Assembly: GCA_963824475.1 (NCBI GenBank) | Contig: CAWGPR010000002.1 | Location: 186,001 to 250,000 of the forward strand | Source of the DNA: Roseiarcus sp963824475 | GTDB taxonomy: Bacteria > Pseudomonadota > Alphaproteobacteria > Rhizobiales > Beijerinckiaceae | Length of the DNA stretch: 64,000 nt | Direction: 5' to 3' | Shown here: positions 8,321 to 16,068 of the stretch, one piece after another | Numbering within the stretch: position 1 is the stretch's first letter | Layout of the letters: every line of letters begins with the position of its first letter | Notes under the pieces: model-generated | What the model was told of the DNA's origin: nothing | Databases searched by the model: none | Seen by the model: the letters and a program-made list of their open reading frames with translations, nothing else | Position numbers and translations under genes: made by a program

Positions 8321-9741
8321 GAGCTTCTTGCATAATCCCTTGAGCGAGGTGAATTTTCCTGCGCCGGGCGGGTGCACCTAGCTGGGTCAGGCAGGGGCGG
8401 TCCTGTAGTCGACGACACGGATGATCTGATCGACGGCGAGGGCGACGATGCCGAACATGAGATGGCATTTGACCTTGAGTGCGCCGCGGACGCGGAGAAA
8501 TCTGGCGCCGAACTCGTCTTTCAGACGGGCGTTGACGCGTTCGGCCATGGTGCGGAAATCGTAGATCAGGTCGTCGAAGTCGGGCCTGTGGATGAGCTTC
8601 AGGCGCTCGACTTCGCGGCCCCATTCGGCCTTGGCTTGGTGGTCGGCGCGAAAGTTGCGGTCGACGATAGGAGCGTGGCCCAGCGTCCGGCTCTGGTCGT
8701 GGATCGCGGCGGCGTCGTAGGCGGCGTCCATGAGATCGTAGAGATAGGCGACGCGGGCGCTCGTCATGGTCATCAAGGGAATGGCGGCCTGGCTGTCGTG
8801 GACGGAGGCCGAGGTCAGCACGCAGGAGACTGGGATTTGGCCGCAGGCCACGTCGATGTGGAGTTTGTACCCGGTCCAGGTCTCTTTGTAGCCCTTGCTG
8901 TTTTTCTTGCAGCCGACGTCGCAGGCGGTGGGCAGGTCGGCGAGCATCTGGCTGAGGTTCTGCGTGACCTGCCGCTTGAGACGCGTCGGCTCCGGCCTCG
9001 GACGCTGTTCGCCCTTGCGTGGACGTCCGCGCTTGCGCGGCGGCGCGGGATTATCGGGCGCCGGGGGATCGTCTTTGCCGTCGTTGGCCGTGTTCTGGAC
9101 CGGCTTCTCGCGCGCTTCGATCTCGGTGGCGTCGCGCGCGATCGCCCCGATGATGCGTCCCCCGAGCGCACGCTCGATCAGCGCGGCGTGGATCTTGTCT
9201 GGCAGCGCGCCGCGCGCGAATTCGGCGAACGCCCGGGAAAACGTGGCTTCGGAAGGCACTTGCGAGCGTCGCTCCCAGCCGAGGATGCGACGCAGGGACT
9301 TGTCGACGTCGAGGCGCTCGATCAGGGCGCTGGTGGTGGGAACGCCCAGGACCGCCTTGGCCACGAAAGCTCGGGCGAGGGCGCGGCGGTCCTCGGGCGG
9401 CCGGCCCGGCCCCCTGGGCGGCTCAGGAACGAACGCTTCGAGGCCGATCACGTCGAGCGTGGTGACGAGACGGCCCAACGCTTCGGTGATCGGATCGTTG
9501 TCCTCGCGCATCCAAGGGAACAAAAAGCCCTGGATGTAGCTCCAGCGAGCCTTCATCGCGTCGAGAGGGTCGTCTGTCATGTCTACAGCCACGGCTGAAG
9601 CAAATCGGTTTCTACGATAACAGCGCCACACCTGAACAACAATCTAAATATATTTCACTATCCTACTTGACAACGATAACAACCGCTCTAAATACTATAG
9701 CCTTACCCGACTGAATTCGTCAATCTATTTGCAAGAGGCTC
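8321..9741 (-). mobile_element. Insertion sequence inside the polymerase gene
   Basis: The element is 1421 bp. Its ends are inverted repeats of 12 bp (GAGCTTCTTGCA at 8321-8332 and TGCAAGAGGCTC at 9730-9741, one mismatch). The 4-bp target ATGA is duplicated at 8317-8320 and 9742-9745. It carries one transposase gene. Family assignment (IS1182/IS5-like) is tentative. Confidence 0.85.
8387..9580 (-). CDS. DDE transposase (IS1182/IS5-like)
   Basis: About 397 residues from ATG 9580; a longer frame opens at 9631 and no ribosome site decides between them. The N-terminal domain contains PTTSALIERLDVD and SEATFSRAFAEFA, typical of DDE transposase N-terminal domains. Candidate catalytic acids are in ARDATEIEARE, in TSASVHDSQ and in AERVNARLKDEFG. 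A basic linker with RKRGRPRKGE separates the first two. The product moves the surrounding IS. It is intact and lies in the same orientation as the disrupted polymerase gene. Confidence 0.8.
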   Translation of the reverse strand: MTDDPLDAMKARWSYIQGFLFPWMREDNDPITEALGRLVTTLDVIGLEAFVPEPPRGPGRPPEDRRALARAFVAKAVLGVPTTSALIERLDVDKSLRRILGWERRSQVPSEATFSRAFAEFARGALPDKIHAALIERALGGRIIGAIARDATEIEAREKPVQNTANDGKDDPPAPDNPAPPRKRGRPRKGEQRPRPEPTRLKRQVTQNLSQMLADLPTACDVGCKKNSKGYKETWTGYKLHIDVACGQIPVSCVLTSASVHDSQAAIPLMTMTSARVAYLYDLMDAAYDAAAIHDQSRTLGHAPIVDRNFRADHQAKAEWGREVERLKLIHRPDFDDLIYDFRTMAERVNARLKDEFGARFLRVRGALKVKCHLMFGIVALAVDQIIRVVDYRTAPA

Positions 9742-10992
9742 ATGATATTGAGATTTTTCAACATGGCGCTAGCGACCGCGCCCGGACCATACCAATTACT
9801 AATATGGATAGGCTTCATATCGGGCGCGGATTGAAGCTTGATTTCATGCAAAATTTTCCGCAGTTCCGTTATCATCAAGGCTAAGTACCGTAGCTCAATC
9901 TCGGTGTAACTCTTGATTTGATTCAAAGTCTCGGACGCGAAGCGGTCGCGCCTAGCCTTCATCTTTTTCATAAACTCAAAATCGCTTTCTTCGGCCTTTT
10001 TGATCTTTACGAGAAATTCAGAGGCTTTTACAAGGCTTTGTTGAAAGAACGGGTGAGTATCGAACAGGGCAATATGTCCGACGGTATCCATTTTCTTATG
10101 ACCGTCTTCGATAACATAGTTTCCATCTTTATCACGCTCGCAACCAAGGCTGTTTCGGATCGCGCAACTTCCAGATGTCTAGTTGTTTTCGATTGCGATA
10201 TTTCATAACAAATTCGTCGAATGGCTCGCCGCAAAACGTTCGCGAATATATCTTACGACGTTTTGTCTTATCCTTCTCATATGTTTCTTCTTTGAAAATC
10301 TGCCACGCCTTCTCAAAACGCAGATGACGCAGAATATTGGTCACGTCATACGAAAACGAATACATAACGAAAATGGCGTTTTCGCCGAATTTCTCGGGCA
10401 GACTGACCAGCCATTCAAGCAATGCGCGTGGATCGATCGGCCTTTTGTCCGTGTCAGTTGTTTCGGGATTGACCAGCCATTCGGGCGGCCGAGTTTTGTC
10501 AATGGACGCCGCGCCGCCCATGAATAGCCGATGATCATCATAGGGTGTCGGCCGATCGGTTCCGTTCGGCCGCTCAATGACATTGCCGAGGTAATCCTGC
10601 CCCTCGAAATCGACGCCGACGAATTCATTACTGAGGTAATCTCGCTCGCGGGTTTTCCTTTTGGTTTCCTTAACCAGTTCAGGATTGTTTCTAATATATT
10701 CGTCCAAATTTGGTCGCGATCGGCGGGCGCGCAACCATTTGCGGGCTTCATTCCATGTTTTTATTTTCTTCAATCGTTCCAACTCGGCGGGTGAAAAATC
10801 TGGCGGCGCTATTTCGCCGACGCCACGGTAATATCCGCCCGGATCGACACTCACATTGCGGAATGTGCATCCGGGGGTTTGGACAAGACCCGCGAGCAAA
10901 ACTCCCAGGCCGCTAGATCGCGGAAATACATGCGTGCCGCCAAGGGGGCCGTAAGGCCCCCCGGCGATTGTGAATGCGTAATGATCGTTCAT
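9742..10992 (-). pseudogene. Family B DNA polymerase, exonuclease-domain half (frameshifted)
   Basis: ATG 10992 overlaps the stop of the upstream gene as ATGA. Residues 124-131 (FVGVDFEG, D128 and E130) are the Exo I motif and YSFSYD (residues 211-216) is Exo II of the 3'-5' proofreading domain. The frame stops at 10132 after DPKQPWLRA; the coding sense resumes one base shifted (DKDGNYVIEDGHKK, ALFDTHPFF), so one extra base lies at about 10130-10165. Further on, SYTEIEL resembles Exo III and SNWYGPGAVASAMLK is a linker to the polymerase domain. Translation then hits the IS at 9741. Repaired, the whole enzyme would be about 930 residues. Confidence 0.8.
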
Positions 10993-11552
10993 CGTCCAAT
11001 CGCATAGCCGCTTGGCGCTGGCGAGGCTCTCAGTTGCATGATGCGGTGATCTCGGAGGGCGTTGGCCGCGTCCATCATCGCAAACCATTCGCCATCGTCG
11101 AGCCATTCGCCGCGCAGCTTGCGATCGCGATTGCGCTCATAGGCGTCAAATCTCTCATGGGTGAAATGCAATTTCCCCGATCCTTTTTTCGGGTGAGAAT
11201 AGGTAAGCCATTTGCCGACGCTTTCCTCGGCCTTTTTTCTCAATCTTCGATCCGCAGCCTTGGCGACCCGTTCGGCCTGGTCCTGACTGGAATAGGACAG
11301 GCCGCCTTCCTGTCGCGCTCGTGTCGCCTGTTCGGGCGAGGCCATTTCGTAAACCTGTCGCGTCCGCAGCGTCTCATGGGCGCGGGCTGTTATCGAGGCC
11401 GTCCGCGGCGTCACCCGCTCGACGGATTTGAGCACGTAGTGACGGGCCTTGCGGGACCGGCCTAGCGCCTCGTTTTCGGCGGGCGACAAACGGCGGTAGT
11501 CGGAAAATGAATGTCGGCGTTTCGAGCTGTTGCGCGACGGGCGGCGAACCAT
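10989..11552 (-). CDS. Basic hypothetical protein coupled to the polymerase gene
   Basis: The 187-residue product is very rich in Arg and Lys, contains no transmembrane segment and matches no family I recognise. It ends in an ATGA overlap with the polymerase start, so the two are probably translated together. Position and charge suggest nucleic-acid binding, for instance an accessory or terminal-protein-like replication factor, but nothing in the sequence shows this. The central part (residues 85-150) has KAADRRLRKKAEE and GKLHFTHERFDAYERN, likely helical. The start at ATG 11552 has no strong ribosome site. Confidence 0.6.
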   Translation of the reverse strand: MVRRPSRNSSKRRHSFSDYRRLSPAENEALGRSRKARHYVLKSVERVTPRTASITARAHETLRTRQVYEMASPEQATRARQEGGLSYSSQDQAERVAKAADRRLRKKAEESVGKWLTYSHPKKGSGKLHFTHERFDAYERNRDRKLRGEWLDDGEWFAMMDAANALRDHRIMQLRASPAPSGYAIGR

Positions 11553-11684
11553 CAGCGCGCCCCCTCGTCAGGGGGCCGCCACCGCGCGACGCTGGCCGGG
11601 GAGAGGGTTCGGCCGCGCCGGCGGTGATGTCGGCAGCCCCAGCCGAAACAGGCGCTATAGCCCGCCCTAGCGCGATGGAGCCGG

Positions 11685-11897
11685 TCATGACGCTTCGCCC
11701 TCCCACGTGTCGGGCATTCGCCAGCCGGCGGCTTCCATTTCATCCCAAGCGGCCTGAAGGGCCGGCCGCAAGCGCTCATCAGGCGGGTTTTTCAACTGCG
11801 CCGCGAGCCAGTCTCTGAAAGCAGGCGGGGCGCCGCCGTCATGTTCAGAATGAATTAATATGGCTTGATTTACGCCTGATTTGCTCGTATTCTGCAT
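11685..11897 (-). CDS. Small hypothetical protein of the casposon-like element
   Basis: Seventy residues with FRDWLAAQLKNPPDERLRPALQAAWDEMEAAGWRMP, probably helical and acidic at the end. No family recognised. Its stop overlaps an ATG (ATGA) that opens a poorly supported frame toward the next gene, so it may belong to the polymerase operon. Codon usage matches the neighbours. Confidence 0.5.
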   Translation of the reverse strand: MQNTSKSGVNQAILIHSEHDGGAPPAFRDWLAAQLKNPPDERLRPALQAAWDEMEAAGWRMPDTWEGEAS

Positions 11898-11942
11898 ATC
11901 TTCTGAAACTTTCTGGCGACTGGTAATCGCCCGGGTGAATTA

Positions 11943-11985
11943 GGCCTCGATGCGTTTTGAGCGGCGCATCGGGGCCTTTGTTTTT
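11943..11985 (+). terminator. Strong hairpin followed by T-run
   Basis: A 12-bp stem (GGCCTCGATGCG, 11943-11954, pairing with 11965-11976, one T-G pair), a 10-base loop and TTTGTTTTT. Read on the plus strand it is a textbook intrinsic terminator, although both adjacent genes are on the minus strand; on that strand the hairpin is present just after the ribbon-helix-helix stop codon but without a good T-run. Confidence 0.6.
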
Positions 11986-12205
11986 ATGCCGCCTCGCTTT
12001 GTCGGGCGGCCCATTCCGTCAAGATATGTTGGATTACCCACGAACGTGACGCGCCGACCGCCCGCGCGTGCGCTTCGACGACGGCAAGGGTCTTTGCGGG
12101 AATGCGCGCCGTCGCCTGCGGGGCTACGCCGTCTCCCCATTTGAAAGACCGCCTGCGCAGCGGCTTTTCTTGCAATCCCATATCGGTTTCAACGCTTATC
12201 GACAT
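11984..12205 (-). CDS. Ribbon-helix-helix DNA-binding protein (CopG-like)
   Basis: The 73-residue protein ends with TARIPAKTLAVVEAHARAVGASRSWVIQHILTEW, a beta strand followed by two helices as in CopG/Arc-type regulators that bind DNA as dimers. ATG 12205 is chosen because GGGAAAAGG lies just upstream; an earlier in-frame start at 12241 lacks a site. It could repress the minus-strand polymerase operon or the divergent cas1 operon. The hairpin at 11943-11985 starts at its stop codon. Confidence 0.7.
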   Translation of the reverse strand: MSISVETDMGLQEKPLRRRSFKWGDGVAPQATARIPAKTLAVVEAHARAVGASRSWVIQHILTEWAARQSEAA

Positions 12206-12549
12206 GCCTTTTCCCAATAACCGCTTATGATATGGACCCATATTTGATGAAAGTCAAGGTGTTTTTTCGCCCCGGCCCAAAAGGGGCGGCCGTCAGCGCC
12301 ACCTGGTCGCGCTAATGAGCCCGGCGAGCGCGAGCATGCCTTCGCGCCAATCGGCGGCGGCGGCCTCCCCCGGCTCGCAGTCCGGGGGCTAGGGGCGCGT
12401 CGTTGCCCGCTGGCGGCGGCCTCAAGGGCGGCGATGCGCCGGTCCTGTTCATCCGATTTCGCCGCCAACGCCGCCAGCATGCTTGCCGTGTTCGCCCTCA
12501 TGGTCGCCGTCGCTTCCGCGATACCGCTGGTGATAGGCCAGTGCGTCAC
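12196..12549 (-). CDS. Possible small coiled-coil protein
   Basis: A GTG-started frame with AAGG upstream encodes about 50 residues of plausible helical protein (ATATMRANTASMLAALAAK, then DRRIAALEAAA), followed by low-complexity Pro/Arg-rich sequence that looks like translated repeat DNA. It overlaps the start of the ribbon-helix-helix gene. Either the first part is a real gene with a decayed end or the frame is spurious. Confidence 0.3.
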   Translation of the reverse strand: MTHWPITSGIAEATATMRANTASMLAALAAKSDEQDRRIAALEAAASGQRRAPSPRTASRGRPPPPIGAKACSRSPGSLARPGGADGRPFWAGAKKHLDFHQIWVHIISGYWEKACR

Positions 12550-12762
12550 GCCTTGGGGAAGTTGACCGCCGATCGCGACCGTCGAATGCGGCGGGCGCGC
12601 TGGCGATGGTGCGACGCCCCCGGGCTTTCGTCCCGGGGCGACAGGACCGGAACAAACCTGGAGTTCCAGTCCCCGGGCGACCGCTCTGCGAGCATCCCGG
12701 GGACTGGGGGCGACCGAATTCAGGGGAAGCCCGGGCCGGGCGTTTTGACTTAATCAACACCC

Positions 12763-12808
12763 CCTAAAATTAGGCCGTTGACAGGAGGCCTAAAATTAGG
12801 GCTTATAT
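12763..12808 (+). promoter_or_regulatory. Promoter with paired operators upstream of HTH-cas1
   Basis: Two identical CCTAAAATTAGG sites (12763-12774 and 12789-12800; arms CCTAA/TTAGG) are spaced 26 bp centre to centre. TTGACA lies between them (12778-12783), and TTATAT at 12803-12808 could be the -10 with a 19-base spacer. The layout fits repression by a dimeric regulator bound over the -35 and -10 region. The expected transcription start falls at about the HTH gene's ATG (12814), so the message may be leaderless. Confidence 0.6.
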
Positions 12809-12813
12809 GGCTC

Positions 12814-13200
12814 ATGCGCCGTTCAAACGCCCGGAAAACAGCGAATATCCTTCAGGAAGTGGGCCGCGCACTCTATGGCGATATTTGGCAGTCCGAATTG
12901 GCGCGCGACCTTGGATGTAACGACCGCACCGTTCGCAAATGGAATGCTGGCGACGCGCCAATCCCTGAATATTTAAGGGGAGAGGTCGCCGAAATTTGCC
13001 GTCGCCGGGGCGACCGATTGATTGAGATAGCGGGGCAATTGGGCGCGACCGCAGGCCGCGCCAAAGCGTCGCGGCCGGCCGTCGCGCCCACGGCCAGTTC
13101 TGTGATAGTCCCGTCGCCCGCGCCGCTCCGCCTCGTCATCGTTCCGCCGGGCGCGCCCATGCCCTCGCCCGGCCCGGGCGTCAAGTACGTTCGGGGGTGA
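12814..13200 (+). CDS. Helix-turn-helix DNA-binding protein coupled to cas1
   Basis: 128 residues. The first 70 contain LYGDIWQSELARDLGCNDRTVRKWNAG, a clear helix-turn-helix of the phage-repressor kind, followed by helices with EVAEICRRRGDRLIEIA. The C-terminal 50 residues are a Pro/Ala/Val-rich tail. Its TGA overlaps the GTG of cas1 (GTGA), so the two are co-translated. It is probably the ligand of the two operators at 12763-12800 and might also guide Cas1 to ends or target, since the HTH often fused to casposases is not evident in this Cas1. That last point is inference. ATG 12814 is the first good start; an upstream TTG at 12778 lies inside the promoter. Confidence 0.75.
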   Translation: MRRSNARKTANILQEVGRALYGDIWQSELARDLGCNDRTVRKWNAGDAPIPEYLRGEVAEICRRRGDRLIEIAGQLGATAGRAKASRPAVAPTASSVIVPSPAPLRLVIVPPGAPMPSPGPGVKYVRG

Positions 13201-14297
13201 GAAAGGCCGCCAAACAGAGCGTCATTGTGCTGGGCGCAAACGCGGCGCTGCGCGTCCGACAGGGCGGCCTCGAGATTGAACACGGACTGGCGGGCGATCG
13301 CGTCAAGGAACGCGTCGACATAGACGATCGTCCGCCGTGTGCGATCCTGTTTGATGGGCGGGGCGAATTTCTCAGCGGCGAAGCTATCCGATGGAGCGCC
13401 CGGCGCGGCGTCGTCATTGTCCTGCCCGATGGTCCTGGCCGCATGGCGACGATCGTTCACAGCGCGCTAGAGGCTGCCGACGGTGAGACGCTGCGCGACG
13501 TTGGGCCGGCTGTCATCCGCGCCCAATGTGCGGCCGATCCTGTCGCGATCGCGCGCGAGATTGTGAGAGCCAAGATCGCGGCGGACAGCGCCGCGCTCGG
13601 CCCGCGCGTCTTGGAGCGCGATTTCAAGACGATCGCCCGATGTGAGGGGAAGCTCATGGAAGCGCGCAGCGTCGCGGAAATCGTCGTGATCGAGGCCAAG
13701 GCGGGCGCTGTTTACTGGCGCACGTGGCGCGACCTTGGACTTGTCCCGCGTCGAGGCGCTGACTTGCCCCGGTCCTGGTTGCGCTTCGCGAACCGCAACA
13801 AAGGCGCTGAATTTCTCGGCAATAAACATGCCGCGCATCCAATCAACGCGATGCTCAACTATTGCATTGTCGTCGAGGCCGGACGATTGGCGCGAGCGCT
13901 TGCGGGCCTGGGGTTAGCGCTGCAAATTGGTTTCCTTCACGCTGACAAGCATGGTCGCAACTCTCTTGTTTGGGATACGATCGAACCGCTGCGCGCAAGG
14001 ATCAATGCCCGCGTGTTCGCCTTCGTCGCGTCACGCGAGTTCAGCCGGGCCGACTTTCCACCGTGCGGCGTCAAGACGCATCGCATCGCGCGCCCGGTCA
14101 TAGCCGAGCTTTTGCAGCGCTGCCTTTTGCCGTATCCGGACATTCTCGACGCTGCGGCATGGTTGCGAGATTTGGTCATGTGTTACGGCGCGCCAGCGCC
14201 GCGTCAAGGGCGCGCCAGCCGGCCTTCGGCCCGACGGAATGGCATGGGAGCCGGGCGCGTCGAGACGGCCGATGGCGACCTTACAGCGCGTTCCTGA
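13197..14297 (+). CDS. cas1: Cas1-family integrase (casposase-like)
   Basis: 366 residues from GTG 13197. The N-terminal beta domain (residues 9-80) is followed by the helical domain. Hallmarks: IEAKAGAVYW (catalytic Glu166), HPINAMLNY, GFLHADKHGR (His248) and SLVWDTIEPLR (Asp260, Glu263). All metal-binding residues known for Cas1 are present, so the enzyme should be able to integrate DNA ends. Residues after about 330 are Arg/Gly-rich and probably translated repeat DNA. There is no cas2 and no CRISPR array, and a family B polymerase lies 2.2 kb away on the opposite strand, so a transposon integrase role is favoured over spacer acquisition. Stand-alone Cas1 of plasmid origin is the alternative. 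Confidence 0.9.
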   Translation: MRKAAKQSVIVLGANAALRVRQGGLEIEHGLAGDRVKERVDIDDRPPCAILFDGRGEFLSGEAIRWSARRGVVIVLPDGPGRMATIVHSALEAADGETLRDVGPAVIRAQCAADPVAIAREIVRAKIAADSAALGPRVLERDFKTIARCEGKLMEARSVAEIVVIEAKAGAVYWRTWRDLGLVPRRGADLPRSWLRFANRNKGAEFLGNKHAAHPINAMLNYCIVVEAGRLARALAGLGLALQIGFLHADKHGRNSLVWDTIEPLRARINARVFAFVASREFSRADFPPCGVKTHRIARPVIAELLQRCLLPYPDILDAAAWLRDLVMCYGAPAPRQGRASRPSARRNGMGAGRVETADGDLTARS

Positions 14298-14766
14298 GGG
14301 CCAGCGCGTAGCCTGCGGCTGGTTGGGGCGAGCCAGGCCGCGTCGAGACGGCCGTCGGCCGCCTCCCTACGCGGTCCTGAGGTCCAGCGATTATCGCCAC
14401 GAAAAAGAGGAGCAAACCCGATTACGATTAGGGACGCGTTTATCAACAATGTCATTCGACGTCGAACTTTGACCTAGCCTCGGCGGAGTAAACTATTGAA
14501 CAGAAACGGTAATCCGGCGTAATAGCTTCGGTCATGTTGGACGCCGATTAAATTCGCGAGACGGCGCAAATTATCTTGCTATATCAGACGGTTACATGTT
14601 AATCAGGGCGGGGTCAAAATTCGGCTCGGGGCGAACAAACCGAGTTTTTCGCGCTGGCTGGCGCGGAAAATGAAGGCCTTCATCAAAGTTGAGTCAGAGC
14701 CAAAATTCGACGCCGATTTCATAGAGCGGAGACGGTCGCGACAAAAAAGGCCATCATAGGGCGCAC
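14298..14766. repeat. GC-rich repeats and AT-richer spacer, candidate right end of casposon-like element
   Basis: CGCGTCGAGACGGCCG occurs at 14257-14272 (inside the end of cas1) and at 14340-14355, each followed by a GTCCTGAG/TTCCTGAG plus CCAGCG module, giving an ~84 bp tandem unit. The first part is inverted relative to 5135-5156. From 14400 to 14766 the composition drops in GC and no gene, hairpin or exact match to the left flank was found. Confidence 0.4.
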
Positions 14767-15309
14767 TCACCAGTTATTTTCAGCTAACAGTTGAAGCCAT
14801 ACTCTATTCGTCGATTCGATGGACATTTCGACATCGTACAGCTTACCTCCGTCGTCAATAACGACTGAATTGCGCGTCACAGGGTGGGGTGCCTCATTGA
14901 GCATAGTTGTATTAAGCATGAAGGTGCCAAGCGTCGCGCCGCCCACATGGGTTCTGATGCTTTGAATTTGCACGTTGGCGATACCTTGGGCCTGAGTTCG
15001 TTTCCTATTATCGTCCATAATAAGATGCTTAGAGAAATTTGCGACATCATAAATTATGCGAAATTCCTCGTGCAAGGCCTCTAGGTGTTCTTGAATTTTG
15101 GTCTTCGAGGAAAATGGTGGCTGTGCCTTGCCGTTCCAGGTCCAAGGTCTATTCTTATACGTATGGAAAACCCAATCGCGTAAACTGAGAATCGAAATGC
15201 AAGCGTGATATACTAGACGCAAATCGTCTGGTTTATTCCTTAATTCAATTATATCAGCCTTTACGACGTACGTATAAAAATCGCTCGGTGTGTCAATTTT
15301 ATCAACCAT
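14767..15309 (-). CDS. Hypothetical protein
   Basis: 180 residues, with a good GAGGTGA ribosome site before ATG 15309. No family recognised. A helical first half has YHACISILSLRDWVFH and later ANFSKHL, a pattern seen in small HEPN-like or Abi-related helical proteins, but the RxxxxH motif is not present. It is richer in A+T than its neighbours, suggesting transfer. It could be cargo just outside the casposon-like element. Confidence 0.55.
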   Translation of the reverse strand: MVDKIDTPSDFYTYVVKADIIELRNKPDDLRLVYHACISILSLRDWVFHTYKNRPWTWNGKAQPPFSSKTKIQEHLEALHEEFRIIYDVANFSKHLIMDDNRKRTQAQGIANVQIQSIRTHVGGATLGTFMLNTTMLNEAPHPVTRNSVVIDDGGKLYDVEMSIESTNRVWLQLLAENNW

Positions 15310-15492
15310 CGATAATCACCTCACGAGAGCCCCGAACTATCTGGCCATCCAGGAGATTCTCGCTGACAGAAATCCAGACCGGGAGGAGGTCGCACACCTG
15401 GAATGGGCTTAGGCGGCGGCTCGATTAGGAGGCGAAAAAGATAGCGACGATCCCGAGGAAAGCTTGGCATGGCCAGGTTGCGTCAAAGAGGA

Positions 15493-15732
15493 CTACGGGT
15501 AAACTTGAGTCTGAAATCCGCTGGTTCGCCGATGCGGATCGAAATTCCTCGCGGTTAGGCCAGGAATGTCCGAGTTCACGACGTTCGCTTCGACTTCGAC
15601 CGCCGTGTTTTCGAACACTTCCCCGTGCGCAAATCGCTCAATAGCTTCGCGCGTGCCCCAACGACGTGAAGTTATCATTTCGTCGTTTTGGGCATCATAG
15701 ACTCTGAATCGATAGATCGTAATTTTGCTCAC
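15493..15732 (-). CDS. Hypothetical protein (79 aa)
   Basis: GTG start with AAGGA upstream. The sequence (ITIYRFRVYDAQNDEM, RRWGTREAIER, AVEVEANVV) predicts two beta strands and a helix, a pattern found in short conserved rhizobial proteins of unknown role. No signal peptide or membrane segment. Confidence 0.55.
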   Translation of the reverse strand: MSKITIYRFRVYDAQNDEMITSRRWGTREAIERFAHGEVFENTAVEVEANVVNSDIPGLTARNFDPHRRTSGFQTQVYP

Positions 15733-15904
15733 CTAGACGTCCTTTGCTATGACCGATAGACTTTCTTTTCACACATAATCAGCGGAGCCGCCGTTTAAAC
15801 CGGTACAGCTGTCTTTATTATGCACCAAAAAATCCCTCTGATCTAAAACGGCTTTCTTGTTGCATAAATGTGGTGCATAATTGGGGCACGAAAAGAGGGG
15901 AATC

Positions 15905-16068
15905 ATGCCGCGCGGACGACCGTCCGAATTCGAATTTAAAACTCCAAGGCAGGAAATCGCTTCCGCCTTACAGTCGGCGGAGCAGAAGGTTTCTTCAATG
16001 TTGCCGGCGCACTGCGCCGCGCCCTTCATGGTCTGCCCGACGACAAAGCGGATAAGGCCATCAAATGA
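15905..16068 (+). pseudogene. Small frame before the recombinase, probably frameshifted
   Basis: ATG 15905 follows AGAGGGG and reads PRGRPSEFEFKTPRQEIA. Around 15995 the sense seems to move to another frame that continues LRRALHGLPDDKADKAIK and ends in TGA overlapping the recombinase ATG (ATGA). Such an overlap suggests a former operon with the recombinase. Weakly supported. Confidence 0.35.

Larger units (their letters stand above)
5135..14348. mobile_element. Casposon-like element (Cas1 + family B DNA polymerase)
   Basis: The element is defined by cas1 (13197-14297) and a family B DNA polymerase gene (6792-10992), the two hallmarks of casposons, which are self-synthesising transposons integrated by a Cas1 homolog. 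Between them lie a ribbon-helix-helix gene, a helix-turn-helix gene coupled to cas1, and genes coupled to the polymerase. The limits given are the outermost inverted modules I can see (5135-5156 and 14329-14348). They are imperfect, and no target-site duplication was found, so the true ends may lie outside. The IS630 copy (5479-6740) and the IS at 8321-9741 are later insertions. No cas2, effector cas genes or CRISPR array is present nearby. Confidence 0.65.

Noticed and set aside
8372..9598. 408-residue open frame on the plus strand opposite the transposase
   Set aside because: It is the antisense of the intact DDE transposase and has no recognisable motif; long antisense frames are expected at this GC content.
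5135..14348. Pipolin (element with a primer-independent polymerase)
   Set aside because: The polymerase type would fit, but pipolins use tyrosine recombinases; here the only linked integrase is Cas1, so casposon-like is the better description. The polymerase subtype itself remains open.
14257..14400. Possible CRISPR array next to cas1
   Set aside because: Only two copies of an ~84-bp unit with no regular spacers; this is a tandem repeat, not a CRISPR array.
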